DNA from: Pseudomonas sp. TCU-HL1
GTDB taxonomy: Bacteria; Pseudomonadota; Gammaproteobacteria; Pseudomonadales; Pseudomonadaceae
Direction: 5' to 3'
NCBI RefSeq assembly: GCF_001708505.1
Contig: NZ_CP015992.1
Span: 6,138,001 to 6,202,000 of the forward strand
Length of the DNA stretch: 64,000 bases
The notes beneath the pieces are model-generated. The model had not been told where the DNA came from and made no database searches. It saw nothing but the letters and a program-made list of their open reading frames with translations. Within the stretch, counting starts at the first letter, position 1. Each line of letters starts with the position of its first letter. The translations under genes and the position numbers were made by a program. Shown piece by piece: positions 9,023-16,968 of the stretch.

Positions 9023-10219
9023 TCATTCCAGGCGCAACGCATCCACCGGATGCAGCTTCGCCGCGCGCCGTGCCGGTGCCAGCCCCGCGCCAATGCCGAC
9101 CATGGCCGACAACAGCAGCGCCAGCAGCACCAGCGGCAGGTCCAGGCTCAATGGAAGCCCGGGTACCGTCCAGCGCAGCAGCCCGACCAGCATGAAAACC
9201 ACCGCCACCCCCAGCACGCCCCCCAACAGCGACAGCAGCGTCGCCTCGACGAGGAACAGCGCCAGCACCTGGCGCGGCGCGGCGCCAACCGCGCGGAGCA
9301 GGCCGATCTCGGCGGTACGCTCGCCCACGGTGGTGGTCATGATGGTGAGAATGCCCACCGCCCCCACCAGCAGCGAGATTCCACCCAGGGCGGCGATGCC
9401 CAGGGTCAGGGTCGCGAGGATGCGGTTGAGGCTGCCCAGCAGGTCGCTCTGGGACGTCAGGCGGAAGTCCTCACGGCCGTGGCGTTCCACCAGCAGCCGG
9501 CGCACTGCGGCAGCGAAGGCCTCGGCCGGGGCGCTGTCATCGAACAGCACATGGACCTTCACCAACCCCTCGCGGTTGAACAGGTTCTCCGCCCAGTCCA
9601 CCGGGATGTAGGCGATGTCGTCCAGGTCGAACCCCAGCAAATTGCCCTTGCTCGCCATCACCCCGATCACCCGGAAGCTCATGCCACCCACTCGTACCCG
9701 CTGGCCTACCGGATTGGCGCTACCGAACAGTTCCTCACCCAGCTTCGAGCCCAGCACCACGTAAGGCGGCGTGCGGCCATCCCGCGAGGGCGGCAGGAAC
9801 TGCCCCTGGGCCATGCGCACGCGCCAGGCGGCAGCCAGTTGCGAACCGCTGCCGAGGATATCCACCCGCCGTTGCCGCACGCCGGCCTGGATGTCGCCGT
9901 TACCCTGGATGATCGGCACCACCGCTTCGGCATGGGGCAGGCGCCCCAGGGCATCCGCGTCGGCGATGGTCAGCGGCCGCGCGCTGGCGAGAATCCCGCC
10001 AATGCCACCCGTGGGCAGGGTGCCGGGGCGTACCGTGACCACCCGCGTGCCGAACTGGGCGAAGCTATCCAGCACCCGGCTGCGCACGCCCTCGCCCATG
10101 GCGGTGAGCAGGGCCACGGCGGCGATGCCGATGGCCACGCCGAGCAGGGTCAACAGACTGCGCGTGGGCTGGCTGGACAGGGCCGAGCCACACAGACCCA
10201 GACAGTCGCGCCAGCGCAT
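9023..10219 (-). CDS. ABC export permease, MacB/FtsX type (second permease)
   Basis: Inner-membrane permease of a MacAB/Lol-like exporter. It has an N-terminal membrane segment (TRSLLTLLGVAIGIAAVALLTAMGEG, about 15-40), a MacB-type periplasmic domain (about 45-270) and three C-terminal segments of the FtsX domain (TLTLGIAALGGISLLVGAVGIL onward). About 398 residues. The ATG overlaps the stop of the preceding permease by one base, implying translational coupling. It differs clearly from the neighbouring permease, so the complex may be a heterodimer. Confidence 0.85.
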   Translation of the reverse strand: MRWRDCLGLCGSALSSQPTRSLLTLLGVAIGIAAVALLTAMGEGVRSRVLDSFAQFGTRVVTVRPGTLPTGGIGGILASARPLTIADADALGRLPHAEAVVPIIQGNGDIQAGVRQRRVDILGSGSQLAAAWRVRMAQGQFLPPSRDGRTPPYVVLGSKLGEELFGSANPVGQRVRVGGMSFRVIGVMASKGNLLGFDLDDIAYIPVDWAENLFNREGLVKVHVLFDDSAPAEAFAAAVRRLLVERHGREDFRLTSQSDLLGSLNRILATLTLGIAALGGISLLVGAVGILTIMTTTVGERTAEIGLLRAVGAAPRQVLALFLVEATLLSLLGGVLGVAVVFMLVGLLRWTVPGLPLSLDLPLVLLALLLSAMVGIGAGLAPARRAAKLHPVDALRLE

Positions 10220-11430
10220 CAGCCGCTGCCTTGCGGACGCAGCGCCTGCACCGGGGCCTGGGCCGCGGCGTGGCTGGCCGGCAGCCAGGCGAACAGCAGT
10301 GCCGCGACCAACGCCAGGGACGGTGCACCGAGCCGCGCCCACCAGGGTGCGTGCAGCGGCAGGTCGCTGGCCAGGCGGCCGACCCAGAGCAACAGCTCGC
10401 CCAGGGCCAACCCGGCACCCGCACCCAGCAGTGCCAGCATCGCGGCCTCGCCGAGGAACAGCAGGCGAACCTGCATCGAGCTGGCGCCGATGGCCTTGAG
10501 CAGGCCGATTTCGGCGGTGCGCTGCATCACCGCGATCCAGGTGACATTCATGATCAGGATGCCCGCCACCAGCAGGCTGATTGCGGCGATGCCAGCAAGC
10601 GCCAGCGTCAGGCCACTGAGGATGCTGTCGAAGCCGGCGAGCATGGAGTCCTGGCTGAGCAGGGTGACGTCCTCCTCCCCCCGATGGCGGTCGACCAGGG
10701 TGGCCAACACCTGACGCCGGGCGCTGCTCATGTAGCTGGTCCCACGGGCTTCGACGAACACCCGGAACAGCCCTTCGCGGTTGAACAGGACCTCGGCGCT
10801 GGCCACCGGGACGATCAGCGCGTCAGAGAAATCCATGCCCAGCGACTCGCCGCGCTCATCCAGCACGCCGATCACCCGGAAGCGCCGGTCGCCCGCGCGC
10901 AGCCATTGGCCAAGCGCCGGCGCATCACCGAACAACTCACGGCGCAGGCCGCTGCCGATCACACAAACCTCCTCCGCCTGCCCCGGCTCCAGTTCCGGTA
11001 GCGGTTGGCCCTGGGCGAGGCGCAGTCGGCGGATGGCGAAGAAGGCACGGTTAGTGCCCAGGGCCAGGACCTCGCGATTGCGATTGTCGCGGCTGACCTC
11101 CAGTTGCCCAGCGTGCAACGGCGCGACCCGGCGCACCGCCGGCAGGCGTTCGAGCGCGGCCGCATCGGCCTGGGTCAGGGCACGCGGGGCCATGCCGGTA
11201 ATGGGCGGCATGCCGCCGGTGGTTTCATTGCGGCCGGGAAGGACGATGAGGATGTCGCGCCCGAGCAGGGAGAACTCCCCCAGCACATAAGCGCGCGCGC
11301 CCTCCCCCAGGCCACCCAGCAGGGTGACGAAAAACACGCCAACGGCCATCGCCAGCAGCAGCATCGCGCTGCGCGAACGGTGCCCACGCAGCGCGCCAAG
11401 CCAGAAGCGACAGGCGTCGAGCGGGTCCAT
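10219..11430 (-). CDS. ABC export permease, MacB/FtsX type (first permease)
   Basis: Inner-membrane permease with the MacB architecture: N-terminal segment (RSAMLLLAMAVGVFFVTLLGGLGEGARAYV, about 20-48), periplasmic core and C-terminal FtsX domain (GLTLALAGIAAISLLVAGILIMNVTWIAV, then RTAEIGLLKAIGASSMQVRLLFL). The start overlaps the stop of the ATPase gene. 403 residues. Its partners are the downstream permease, the ATPase and the periplasmic adaptor. Substrate unknown; related complexes export macrolides, lipopeptides or siderophores. Confidence 0.85.
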   Translation of the reverse strand: MDPLDACRFWLGALRGHRSRSAMLLLAMAVGVFFVTLLGGLGEGARAYVLGEFSLLGRDILIVLPGRNETTGGMPPITGMAPRALTQADAAALERLPAVRRVAPLHAGQLEVSRDNRNREVLALGTNRAFFAIRRLRLAQGQPLPELEPGQAEEVCVIGSGLRRELFGDAPALGQWLRAGDRRFRVIGVLDERGESLGMDFSDALIVPVASAEVLFNREGLFRVFVEARGTSYMSSARRQVLATLVDRHRGEEDVTLLSQDSMLAGFDSILSGLTLALAGIAAISLLVAGILIMNVTWIAVMQRTAEIGLLKAIGASSMQVRLLFLGEAAMLALLGAGAGLALGELLLWVGRLASDLPLHAPWWARLGAPSLALVAALLFAWLPASHAAAQAPVQALRPQGSG

Positions 11431-12113
11431 CAGGCCGCCCCCTGGCGCCGGTCGCTGAGGATGCAGCCATCGCGCATCTGCAACTGCCGGTGGGCGCGTG
11501 CGGCATGCTGGGCGTCGTGGGTCACCAGGATCAGGGTCAGGCCTTCGGCGTTCAGCTCCTCCAGCAGGCTCACCACTTCAGCGCCGGACTGGCTGTCGAG
11601 GTTGCCGGTGGGTTCATCGGCGAGCAACAGGCGAGGCCGCATGACCATGGCGCGGGCGATGGCGACTCGCTGCCGCTGGCCGCCAGACAGCTCCGCCGGG
11701 TGATGCCGCAAACGCTCGCCCAGCCCCAGGCGCTCGGCCAAGCGCTGGCTACGCCGGCGGCGCTCTGCAGGGTCGATGCCCGCCAGCAGCATGGGCAGCT
11801 CGATGTTCTCCAGGGCCGTCAGGCGCGGGATCAGGTGAAAGGACTGGAAAACGAAGCCGATCAAACGGCTGCGCAGGGCCGCACGGCGCTCTTCGCCGAG
11901 GCCGGCCGTAGGCTCCTCATCCAGCCAGAACTCGCCGCTGTCCGGCGCATCCAGCAGGCCGAGGATGTTCAGCAGGGTGGACTTGCCCGAGCCGGAAGTG
12001 CCGGTGATCGCCAGGTACTCGCCATCGGCCACGTCCAGGTCGAGGTGATCGAGGCCGCGCACGTGCTCCTCGCCCAACTGGAAGCAGCGGCTGACCTGGT
12101 GCATGAGGATCAC
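11430..12113 (-). CDS. ABC transporter ATPase, MacB/LolD family
   Basis: Cytoplasmic ATPase for the two adjacent FtsX-type permeases. Walker A GTSGSGKST at about 38-46, Q-loop region VFQSFHLIPRLTALEN, signature LSGGQRQRVAIARAM, Walker B LLLADEPTGNLDS and H-loop LVTHD are all intact. At 227 residues it is a stand-alone ATPase of LolD size rather than the fused MacB form. It overlaps the adaptor gene upstream by 4 bp and the permease downstream by 1 bp. Confidence 0.92.
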   Translation of the reverse strand: MILMHQVSRCFQLGEEHVRGLDHLDLDVADGEYLAITGTSGSGKSTLLNILGLLDAPDSGEFWLDEEPTAGLGEERRAALRSRLIGFVFQSFHLIPRLTALENIELPMLLAGIDPAERRRRSQRLAERLGLGERLRHHPAELSGGQRQRVAIARAMVMRPRLLLADEPTGNLDSQSGAEVVSLLEELNAEGLTLILVTHDAQHAARAHRQLQMRDGCILSDRRQGAA

Positions 12114-13264
12114 GGCGCCGGCTCCTGAGGATCACCGCTTGGGCTAACCACACTGCCGTCAGCCAAGCCGTCGTGCTGCAGGCTAGGCAGGATACGGTCG
12201 CCCGCCACCAGCCCGCCCTTGACCTCGCTCCAGCGCCAGTTGGCCAAGCCAATTTCCACCTTCTGCTCACGCAGGTGGCCGTTGCTCGGGTCATAGCGCA
12301 GCACCTTGCCACCCTCCAGCAGGCTTTCTGTGGGCACGCGCAGGGTCTGCTTGCGTTGCGCCAGGAGGATTTCCACATCGGCGCTGTAGCCACTGAGCAG
12401 TAACAGGTCGGTCGGCACCCCCTCGAACTTCACTTCCACGTCGACGGTGCGCGCCTGTTTTTCCAGCTCGCGGACGAACGGCGCGATGCGGCTGACCCGG
12501 CCTTCGAAACTGCGCCCGCGAAACGCATCCAGGGTGATGCGCACCGGCATGCCGGGACGCACCAGCGCGGCATCCACTTCATCGATGGGCGCTTCGACGT
12601 ACAGGCACTGGTCGTCGATCAGATCCACCGCCGGCGGGGTCGGGATGCCCGGCGGCGACGGGGTCACCACCTCGCCCAACTCGCCATTGATCTCGGCAAC
12701 TATCCCGGCGAACGGCGCGCGCAGCGTGGCCTGGTCCAATTGCGCCAGTTGCAGGTCGAGGCTGGCCTCGGCCTCGCGGATCTTCGCCTCTCCACCGCTG
12801 CACAGCAACTGGGACAGCCGCGCGCGAGTGGCGCTCTGGTCCAGCACGTCCTGAGCGGCCAGCTTGCGTTCGGCCAGGCGGTCGAGGCGCTGCATGTCGC
12901 GCTGATCCTGGGCGGCCTGGCGGCAGCTCTGCTCACGCAGGTTGCGCTTGGCATCGAGGCGCGCGCGGGCTTCTTCCACCCGTGCCTGCAGGTCGTCCTG
13001 GCGCAGGCGCATCAGCACATCCCCAGCCTGAACCCGCTGCCCGGCATGGATCAGCAACTCACTGACCTGGCCACCGGACTTGAACGATAAATGCGCCCGC
13101 CGACAGGCTTTCACAGTCCCGGCACGGGTATTGGCCACCAGGTTTTCCACCGCGCCATTGGCCACTTCCAGCAACTGCACCGGCACGGGCTGCGGACGCG
13201 ACCAGAAGCCCGCCAGCATCGCCAGACAGGCTGAAATAGGAATAATTATCAGTAGCTTGCGCAT
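12110..13264 (-). CDS. Periplasmic adaptor (HlyD/MacA family)
   Basis: Membrane-fusion protein expected to bridge the ABC permeases to an outer-membrane channel. An N-terminal hydrophobic anchor (KLLIIIPISACLAMLAGFW) is followed by a biotinyl-lipoyl half (SFKSGGQVSELLIHAGQRVQAGDVLMRL), an alpha-helical hairpin (about 95-170, with REQSCRQAAQDQRDMQRLDRLAERK) and a barrel domain (LRAPFAGIVAEINGELGEVV). About 384 residues from the ATG used; an upstream extension lacks family features. It is the first gene of a four-gene operon without an outer-membrane factor, so a TolC/OprM protein encoded elsewhere is probably recruited. Confidence 0.88.
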   Translation of the reverse strand: MRKLLIIIPISACLAMLAGFWSRPQPVPVQLLEVANGAVENLVANTRAGTVKACRRAHLSFKSGGQVSELLIHAGQRVQAGDVLMRLRQDDLQARVEEARARLDAKRNLREQSCRQAAQDQRDMQRLDRLAERKLAAQDVLDQSATRARLSQLLCSGGEAKIREAEASLDLQLAQLDQATLRAPFAGIVAEINGELGEVVTPSPPGIPTPPAVDLIDDQCLYVEAPIDEVDAALVRPGMPVRITLDAFRGRSFEGRVSRIAPFVRELEKQARTVDVEVKFEGVPTDLLLLSGYSADVEILLAQRKQTLRVPTESLLEGGKVLRYDPSNGHLREQKVEIGLANWRWSEVKGGLVAGDRILPSLQHDGLADGSVVSPSGDPQEPAP

Positions 13265-13615
13265 GGCATCGGCTCCACTTGCGAGCGGGTTAACAGAGTC
13301 TAGGTGCGCCGATGGCAGCCTCTGCCGGCACCAACGTGCCGACTTCACCCGGTTCCGGGGCAGGACCGCCCGGAAATGAAGACCTTAGCGACAGATCACG
13401 CCTAGCGCTCCAGCCGGGGCCCCTGACCACGCATGTCAAAATGCCGACAAGTGGCCCGAGAGTTGCGAAGGCAAAATGCGAACGCGTCAAAATCCGATCA
13501 CTCGCAACCTGAAGGCCAGACCGCGGGTCGAATGCGGAGAAAGCACTTGCCGCCTCTGCCATGCTGGTTCGAAATAGCAGATGGCGACCCGACAGCACAG
13601 CAAGCGGAGATTGCG
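13265..13615. other. Intergenic region, divergent promoters expected
   Basis: About 350 bp between the divergent export operon and the mutarotase gene. I see no credible gene, repeat or strong operator. The mutarotase ribosome-binding site AGCGGAG lies at its right end. Confidence 0.4.
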
Positions 13616-14524
13616 ATGTACGACGACACCCTGCCCACCGTGGAACAGCTTGAGGTGGATGAACTGGTCTGCTGGCGGGTACATACCCGTCATGCGGAAT
13701 TGCTGATGACCCAGCAAGGCGCACAGGTGCTCAGCTACCAACCCCATGGCGAGGAGCCGGTGATCTGGCTCAGCGGCCAGGCGGCCTACCAGAAGGGCAA
13801 GGCGGTACGTGGCGGCGTGCCGGTGTGCTGGCCCTGGTTCGGCGACCTGCGGCGCAACCCCGCCGAAGTACAGGGTATGCATCAGGGTGGCCCAATCTGC
13901 CCCGCCCATGGTCTGGTGCGCGAGCTCGACTGGGAGCTGCTGAACATCGACACCGACGGCCCCGCCGTCCACCTGGCCTTCACCCTCGACAGCCGCAGCC
14001 CGCTGCTGCCCGGCTGGCCCCATGCCGCGAAGCTGCGCCTGGACATTCGCCTGGGCGAGCAGCTGCAGCTGACGCTCTCCAGCCACAACACAGGCGACAG
14101 CCCTCTGGCGATCAGCCAGGCGCTGCACAGCTACTTCGCCGTCAGCGATATCCGCGAGGTTGAAGTGGAAGGCCTGGACGGCTGCCGCTACATCGAAACC
14201 CTGGAGAACTGGCAACAGCGCCAGCAGCAGGGCGCTATCGCGTTCCATGGCGAAACCGACCGTATCTACCTGCACACGCCCAAGCGCATGGCGATTCTCG
14301 ACCGCGCCTGGAAGCGCCGCATCGAGCTGGAGGTCGAGGGCTCGTCCTCGGCTGTCGTCTGGAACCCGTGGATCGACAAGTCCAGGCGCCTGTCGCAGTT
14401 TTCCGAGGACGCCTGGCAAGGGATGCTCTGCATCGAAACCGCGCGGGTGATGGATGATTGGCTGGTCGTCAAGCCCGGCGAAACGCACCAGATGGTGCTC
14501 AACATCGCCAGCAAGCCGCTCTGA
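13616..14524 (+). CDS. yeaD: D-hexose-6-phosphate mutarotase (YeaD-like)
   Basis: Aldose-1-epimerase-fold enzyme expected to interconvert anomers of glucose-6-phosphate or related hexose phosphates in the cytoplasm. Recognisable features are QGAQVLSYQPHGEEPVIWLS, the conserved RGGVPVCWPWFGDL (about 65-80), PAHGLVRELDWEL with a catalytic-type His, and SQALHSYFAVSDIREVEVEGL. About 302 residues. The start MYDDTLPTV has AGCGGAG 7 nt upstream; the open frame continues upstream without homology. Monocistronic. Confidence 0.88.
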   Translation: MYDDTLPTVEQLEVDELVCWRVHTRHAELLMTQQGAQVLSYQPHGEEPVIWLSGQAAYQKGKAVRGGVPVCWPWFGDLRRNPAEVQGMHQGGPICPAHGLVRELDWELLNIDTDGPAVHLAFTLDSRSPLLPGWPHAAKLRLDIRLGEQLQLTLSSHNTGDSPLAISQALHSYFAVSDIREVEVEGLDGCRYIETLENWQQRQQQGAIAFHGETDRIYLHTPKRMAILDRAWKRRIELEVEGSSSAVVWNPWIDKSRRLSQFSEDAWQGMLCIETARVMDDWLVVKPGETHQMVLNIASKPL

Positions 14525-14558
14525 TCCGCGGTGGCGAATTCATTCGCGATGCAGTCCC

Positions 14559-14713
14559 GTAGGGTGGATGGCGCTCTTCCATCCACCAGCGAAGTCCGGT
14601 CTAACTACGGTCTACAAAGGCAGTTTGTAGGATGGGTCGGGCGGCGTTCCGCGAGCTTGCGAAACCCATCAAATCCGCACCGCATGGGTATCGCTCCGCT
14701 CGACCCATCCTAC
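14559..14713. repeat. Two adjacent REP elements
   Basis: The first (about 14559-14588) is GTAGGGTGGATGG...CCATCCACC, with only one full arm. The second (14627-14713) has arms GTAGGATGGG / CCCATCCTAC. Just upstream (14532-14546) is a fragment of a third family, GGCGAATTCATTCGC. They fill the convergent gap between the mutarotase and the DUF3299 gene. Confidence 0.75.
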
Positions 14714-14735
14714 AAAAGCACCACAACCTGCGGGA

Positions 14736-15269
14736 TCAAAGGTCGCTCTCTTCCACCAGCCGCACGCTGCCGGCATCCATGGCGTAGGCGGCATCGGCCA
14801 GGTCGTTGCTGACCTGCTCGACCTTCAGGGTGCCGTCGACCCAGATGGGCGCGTAGATGTCATCGAGCTGGATGCCCTTGGGGTAACGCACCAGCACGAT
14901 CTGGTTCGGCGGCGGCGGCGGGACGTGGATGCACGCGCCGGGATAAGGCACCAGGAAGAACAGCGTGCTGCGACCCCTGGCGTCGCTTTCCAGCGGCACC
15001 GGATAGCCGCCGATGTGAATCTGCTTGCCGTCCAGGGCCGCAACCGTCTTGGCCGAATACATCACCGCCGGCAGGTCTTTCTGCTGCTTGAGGCCGCCCT
15101 TCTGGACGAAATTGCCATCGGCCTCGGGGCTGTCGTGGCTGATTTCCGGCATGTCCTCCAGCGCCTTGCGGTCCTCTGGTGGCATCAGCTCCAGCCAATC
15201 GGATTCGGGAAGTTCGGCGCGGGCAAGGGTGCAGCAGAACAGCAGGACAAGGCAGGTAAGACGGCGCAT
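14736..15269 (-). CDS. Exported DUF3299 protein
   Basis: Small secreted protein with a clear signal peptide (MRRLTCLVLLFCCTLARA-ELPES, cleavage near 18). It carries the DUF3299 signature: a HIGGYPVPLE segment followed by TLFFLVPYPGACIHVPPPPPNQ at about 100-122, where the Cys-Ile-His and proline run are the most conserved part. 177 residues, the usual length. The Cys/His pattern hints at a metal or redox role in the envelope, but no function is established that I know of. Confidence 0.8.
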   Translation of the reverse strand: MRRLTCLVLLFCCTLARAELPESDWLELMPPEDRKALEDMPEISHDSPEADGNFVQKGGLKQQKDLPAVMYSAKTVAALDGKQIHIGGYPVPLESDARGRSTLFFLVPYPGACIHVPPPPPNQIVLVRYPKGIQLDDIYAPIWVDGTLKVEQVSNDLADAAYAMDAGSVRLVEESDL

Positions 15270-15354
15270 GGGGGAAACTCGCGGACAACGGCGGGAAGCA
15301 GGCGCTAAGACTAGCGCCGACGCGCTCCGGTTCCCAGCCCCGCGAATGGCGCAG

Positions 15355-15600
15355 CTAGCTTTTTCGCACCAGGCCGTAGATCACCAGCAGCACCACCGCG
15401 CCTATCACCGCACCGATGAAGCCCGCGACCTGTCCGGCCTGGTAGATGCCCACGGCCTGGCCGCCGTAGGTGGCCAGCAGCGAACCACCGATGCCGAGCA
15501 GGACCGTCATGATCCAGCCCATGCTGTCGTCGCCGGGTTTGATGAAGCGTGCGATCAGGCCCACGATCAGGCCAATGATGATGGTGCTGACGATGCCCAT
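15355..15600 (-). CDS. GlsB/YeaQ/YmgE family stress membrane protein
   Basis: Very small inner-membrane protein, 81 residues, with three hydrophobic glycine-rich segments (IVSTIIIGLIVGLIARFI; GWIMTVLLGIGGSLLATYGG; AGFIGAVIGAVVLLVIYGLV). The conserved IGLIVGLIARFIKPG opening and GxxGAxxGA segment define the transglycosylase-associated / GlsB family linked to general stress. Start at MGIVSTIII with AGGACC just upstream; a 15-residue upstream extension is less likely. Confidence 0.85.
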   Translation of the reverse strand: MGIVSTIIIGLIVGLIARFIKPGDDSMGWIMTVLLGIGGSLLATYGGQAVGIYQAGQVAGFIGAVIGAVVLLVIYGLVRKS

Positions 15601-15661
15601 GGCAGGTCCTCCGCAGGTTGGGACACGCCTGAGACTAGTTGTCACCTGGGCGGGCCGCCAT

Positions 15662-15686
15662 CGACCGCCCCGGGCAGGGGCGGTCG
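15662..15686 (-). terminator. Duplicated purK terminator hairpin
   Basis: Perfect 10-bp stem CGACCGCCCC / GGGGCGGTCG with a 5-base loop, just 3' of the purK tail fragment. The same hairpin with a shorter perfect stem occurs at about 20040-20062 after the intact purK. No U-tract, so strength is uncertain. Confidence 0.55.
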
Positions 15687-15694
15687 CAGGAGGG

Positions 15695-15763
15695 TCAGGA
15701 CTCGGCGATCAGCGCCTCGACAGCAGCGATCTGGCGCTCCAGGGTGGCGCGGTCTGCCGAAGC
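15695..15763 (-). pseudogene. purK: 3' fragment of purK
   Basis: The last 20 or so codons of a purK gene (ADRATLERQIAAVEALIAES, then stop) are followed on the upstream side by transposase sequence instead of the rest of the gene. The intact purK at 20071 ends with the same peptide except Glu to Asp. The DNA of the two tails, with their 3' flanks, differs at about 12 of 124 positions by eye, mostly silent, so this is a diverged allele and not a fresh duplication. Confidence 0.85.
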
Positions 15764-16279
15764 GTTTTGGTAATTGGCACACCATCTACACCCGCATGAG
15801 TCGCTGGTCTAAGGCAGGTGTGCTGGATCGGGTGTTTGCGCAGCTGCAGCAGTCCCAAATTGTGCGAATCAAGATCGAGGCCGTGTCATTGGATAGCACC
15901 AGCGTCAAGGTGCATCCAGATGGCACTGGCCCTCAATCTATCGGAAGGTCCCGAGGCGGTTGGAACACCAAGATTCATTTGGTTGCCGCAAATGATCCAA
16001 CGGCCAGTGCACCTGCTGATAGATCGCGCCTACGAAGGCAATGAGACCAGGCAGCTTGCTCTGGACCTAGGCTTTATCCCCGTGGTTCCACCACTGAAAA
16101 CCTGCATTGATCCCTGGGCATATGACCGAGAAATCTATAAGCGCCGAAACGAGGTGGAGCGCCTATTTCGGCGTCTGAAAGGATTTCGCCGATTTTTCTC
16201 CCGCTTTGAAAAGCTCGACGTAATGTTCATCGGCTTCGTTAACTTCGCCCCGATCGTCGACGGGCTGAAATTGTGTTAA
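15764..16279 (+). pseudogene. IS5-family transposase remnant, copy 1
   Basis: Part of a DDE transposase of the IS5 family. The first section (frame 1) reads FGNWHTIYTRMSRWSKAGVL, then LDSTSVKVHPDGTG with the first catalytic Asp, and GGWNTKIHLVAAND. Near 16005 the frame changes and about 40 residues are missing, including the expected second Asp section. The second part (frame 2) runs from HLLIDRAYEGNETRQLAL to the YKRRNEVERLFRRLKGFRRFFSRFEK end with the catalytic Glu. The N-terminal third is absent, so the gene is dead. It forms the left boundary of the copper-protein island. Confidence 0.85.
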
Positions 16280-16307
16280 CAGGCCATGATCGATAACTCA
16301 TACCGGT

Positions 16308-16928
16308 TCAATAAACCGTAAGCACGACGGCCCTGTCCACATGATTGATGGTGGCGAGGATCTGCTCCGGCTCAGCCAGCGCGGGCGCCATGGTCCAACG
16401 CTGGTAGGCATCGTTGCCGATGCGCAGAATGCCGGAATGGTTCGCCTTATTGCCGTCGACCAGCGGGTCGGGACTGTAGAAGCCGAGGCTAAAGCGCAGT
16501 TGCTCGATGTCGGCGGGCGCGCCGGTCAAGAACCACCAGCCGGGCTCGATGTGGTGTCTCTCGACGTACGCCTTCAGGATCTGCGGCGTATCCAACTCAG
16601 ACTGCAGGCTGATCGAGTACATGAACACGTCGCGGCCGACGCGCTTGCCCAACAGCTGCTGCACCAGCCGCAGGTTCGCCGTCGTGGTTGGACAAATCCC
16701 GGTACACGAGGTGTACATCATGTTGATGGCGACCACCTTGCCGCGGATCAGCTCATCGTAGAACCTGACCGCCTGGCCTTCGTGGGTATACAGCGACGTG
16801 TTCGGGAAGTAGCCGCCGTCCGCAGCGCCGCGACGAGCGCGCTGCGGTTCTTCGCTGGCCCCGGACCAAGCGGCCACGCCGAGCGCGGCGGCGCCCATGC
16901 CGACTAAGAGATTTCTGCGAGTGTTCAT
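16308..16928 (-). CDS. SCO1/SenC-type copper protein
   Basis: Thioredoxin-fold copper chaperone of the SCO family, usually involved in metallation of copper oxidases. It has an N-terminal export signal with a twin-Arg-like TRRNLLVGMGAAALGVAAWSG, the copper-binding CTGICP motif (Cys-x3-Cys, about 75-80) and a later His in NHSGILRIG. Start ATG with AGGAGG 7 nt upstream. About 206 residues. It lies 40 bp downstream of the multicopper oxidase on the same strand, so the two probably form an operon in which this protein supplies or reduces copper for the oxidase. Confidence 0.9.
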   Translation of the reverse strand: MNTRRNLLVGMGAAALGVAAWSGASEEPQRARRGAADGGYFPNTSLYTHEGQAVRFYDELIRGKVVAINMMYTSCTGICPTTTANLRLVQQLLGKRVGRDVFMYSISLQSELDTPQILKAYVERHHIEPGWWFLTGAPADIEQLRFSLGFYSPDPLVDGNKANHSGILRIGNDAYQRWTMAPALAEPEQILATINHVDRAVVLTVY

Positions 16929-16968
16929 CTGCAATCCTCCTGACCTGTGAGCGTTGCTGCCGCCTCAC

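Noticed and set aside
13487..14488. 333-codon minus-strand frame across the mutarotase gene
   Set aside because: Antisense to a clear YeaD-like protein, with no family motif.
15695..15763. Considered a second functional purK
   Set aside because: Only the last 20 or so codons remain before transposase sequence; the intact gene is at 20071-21156.
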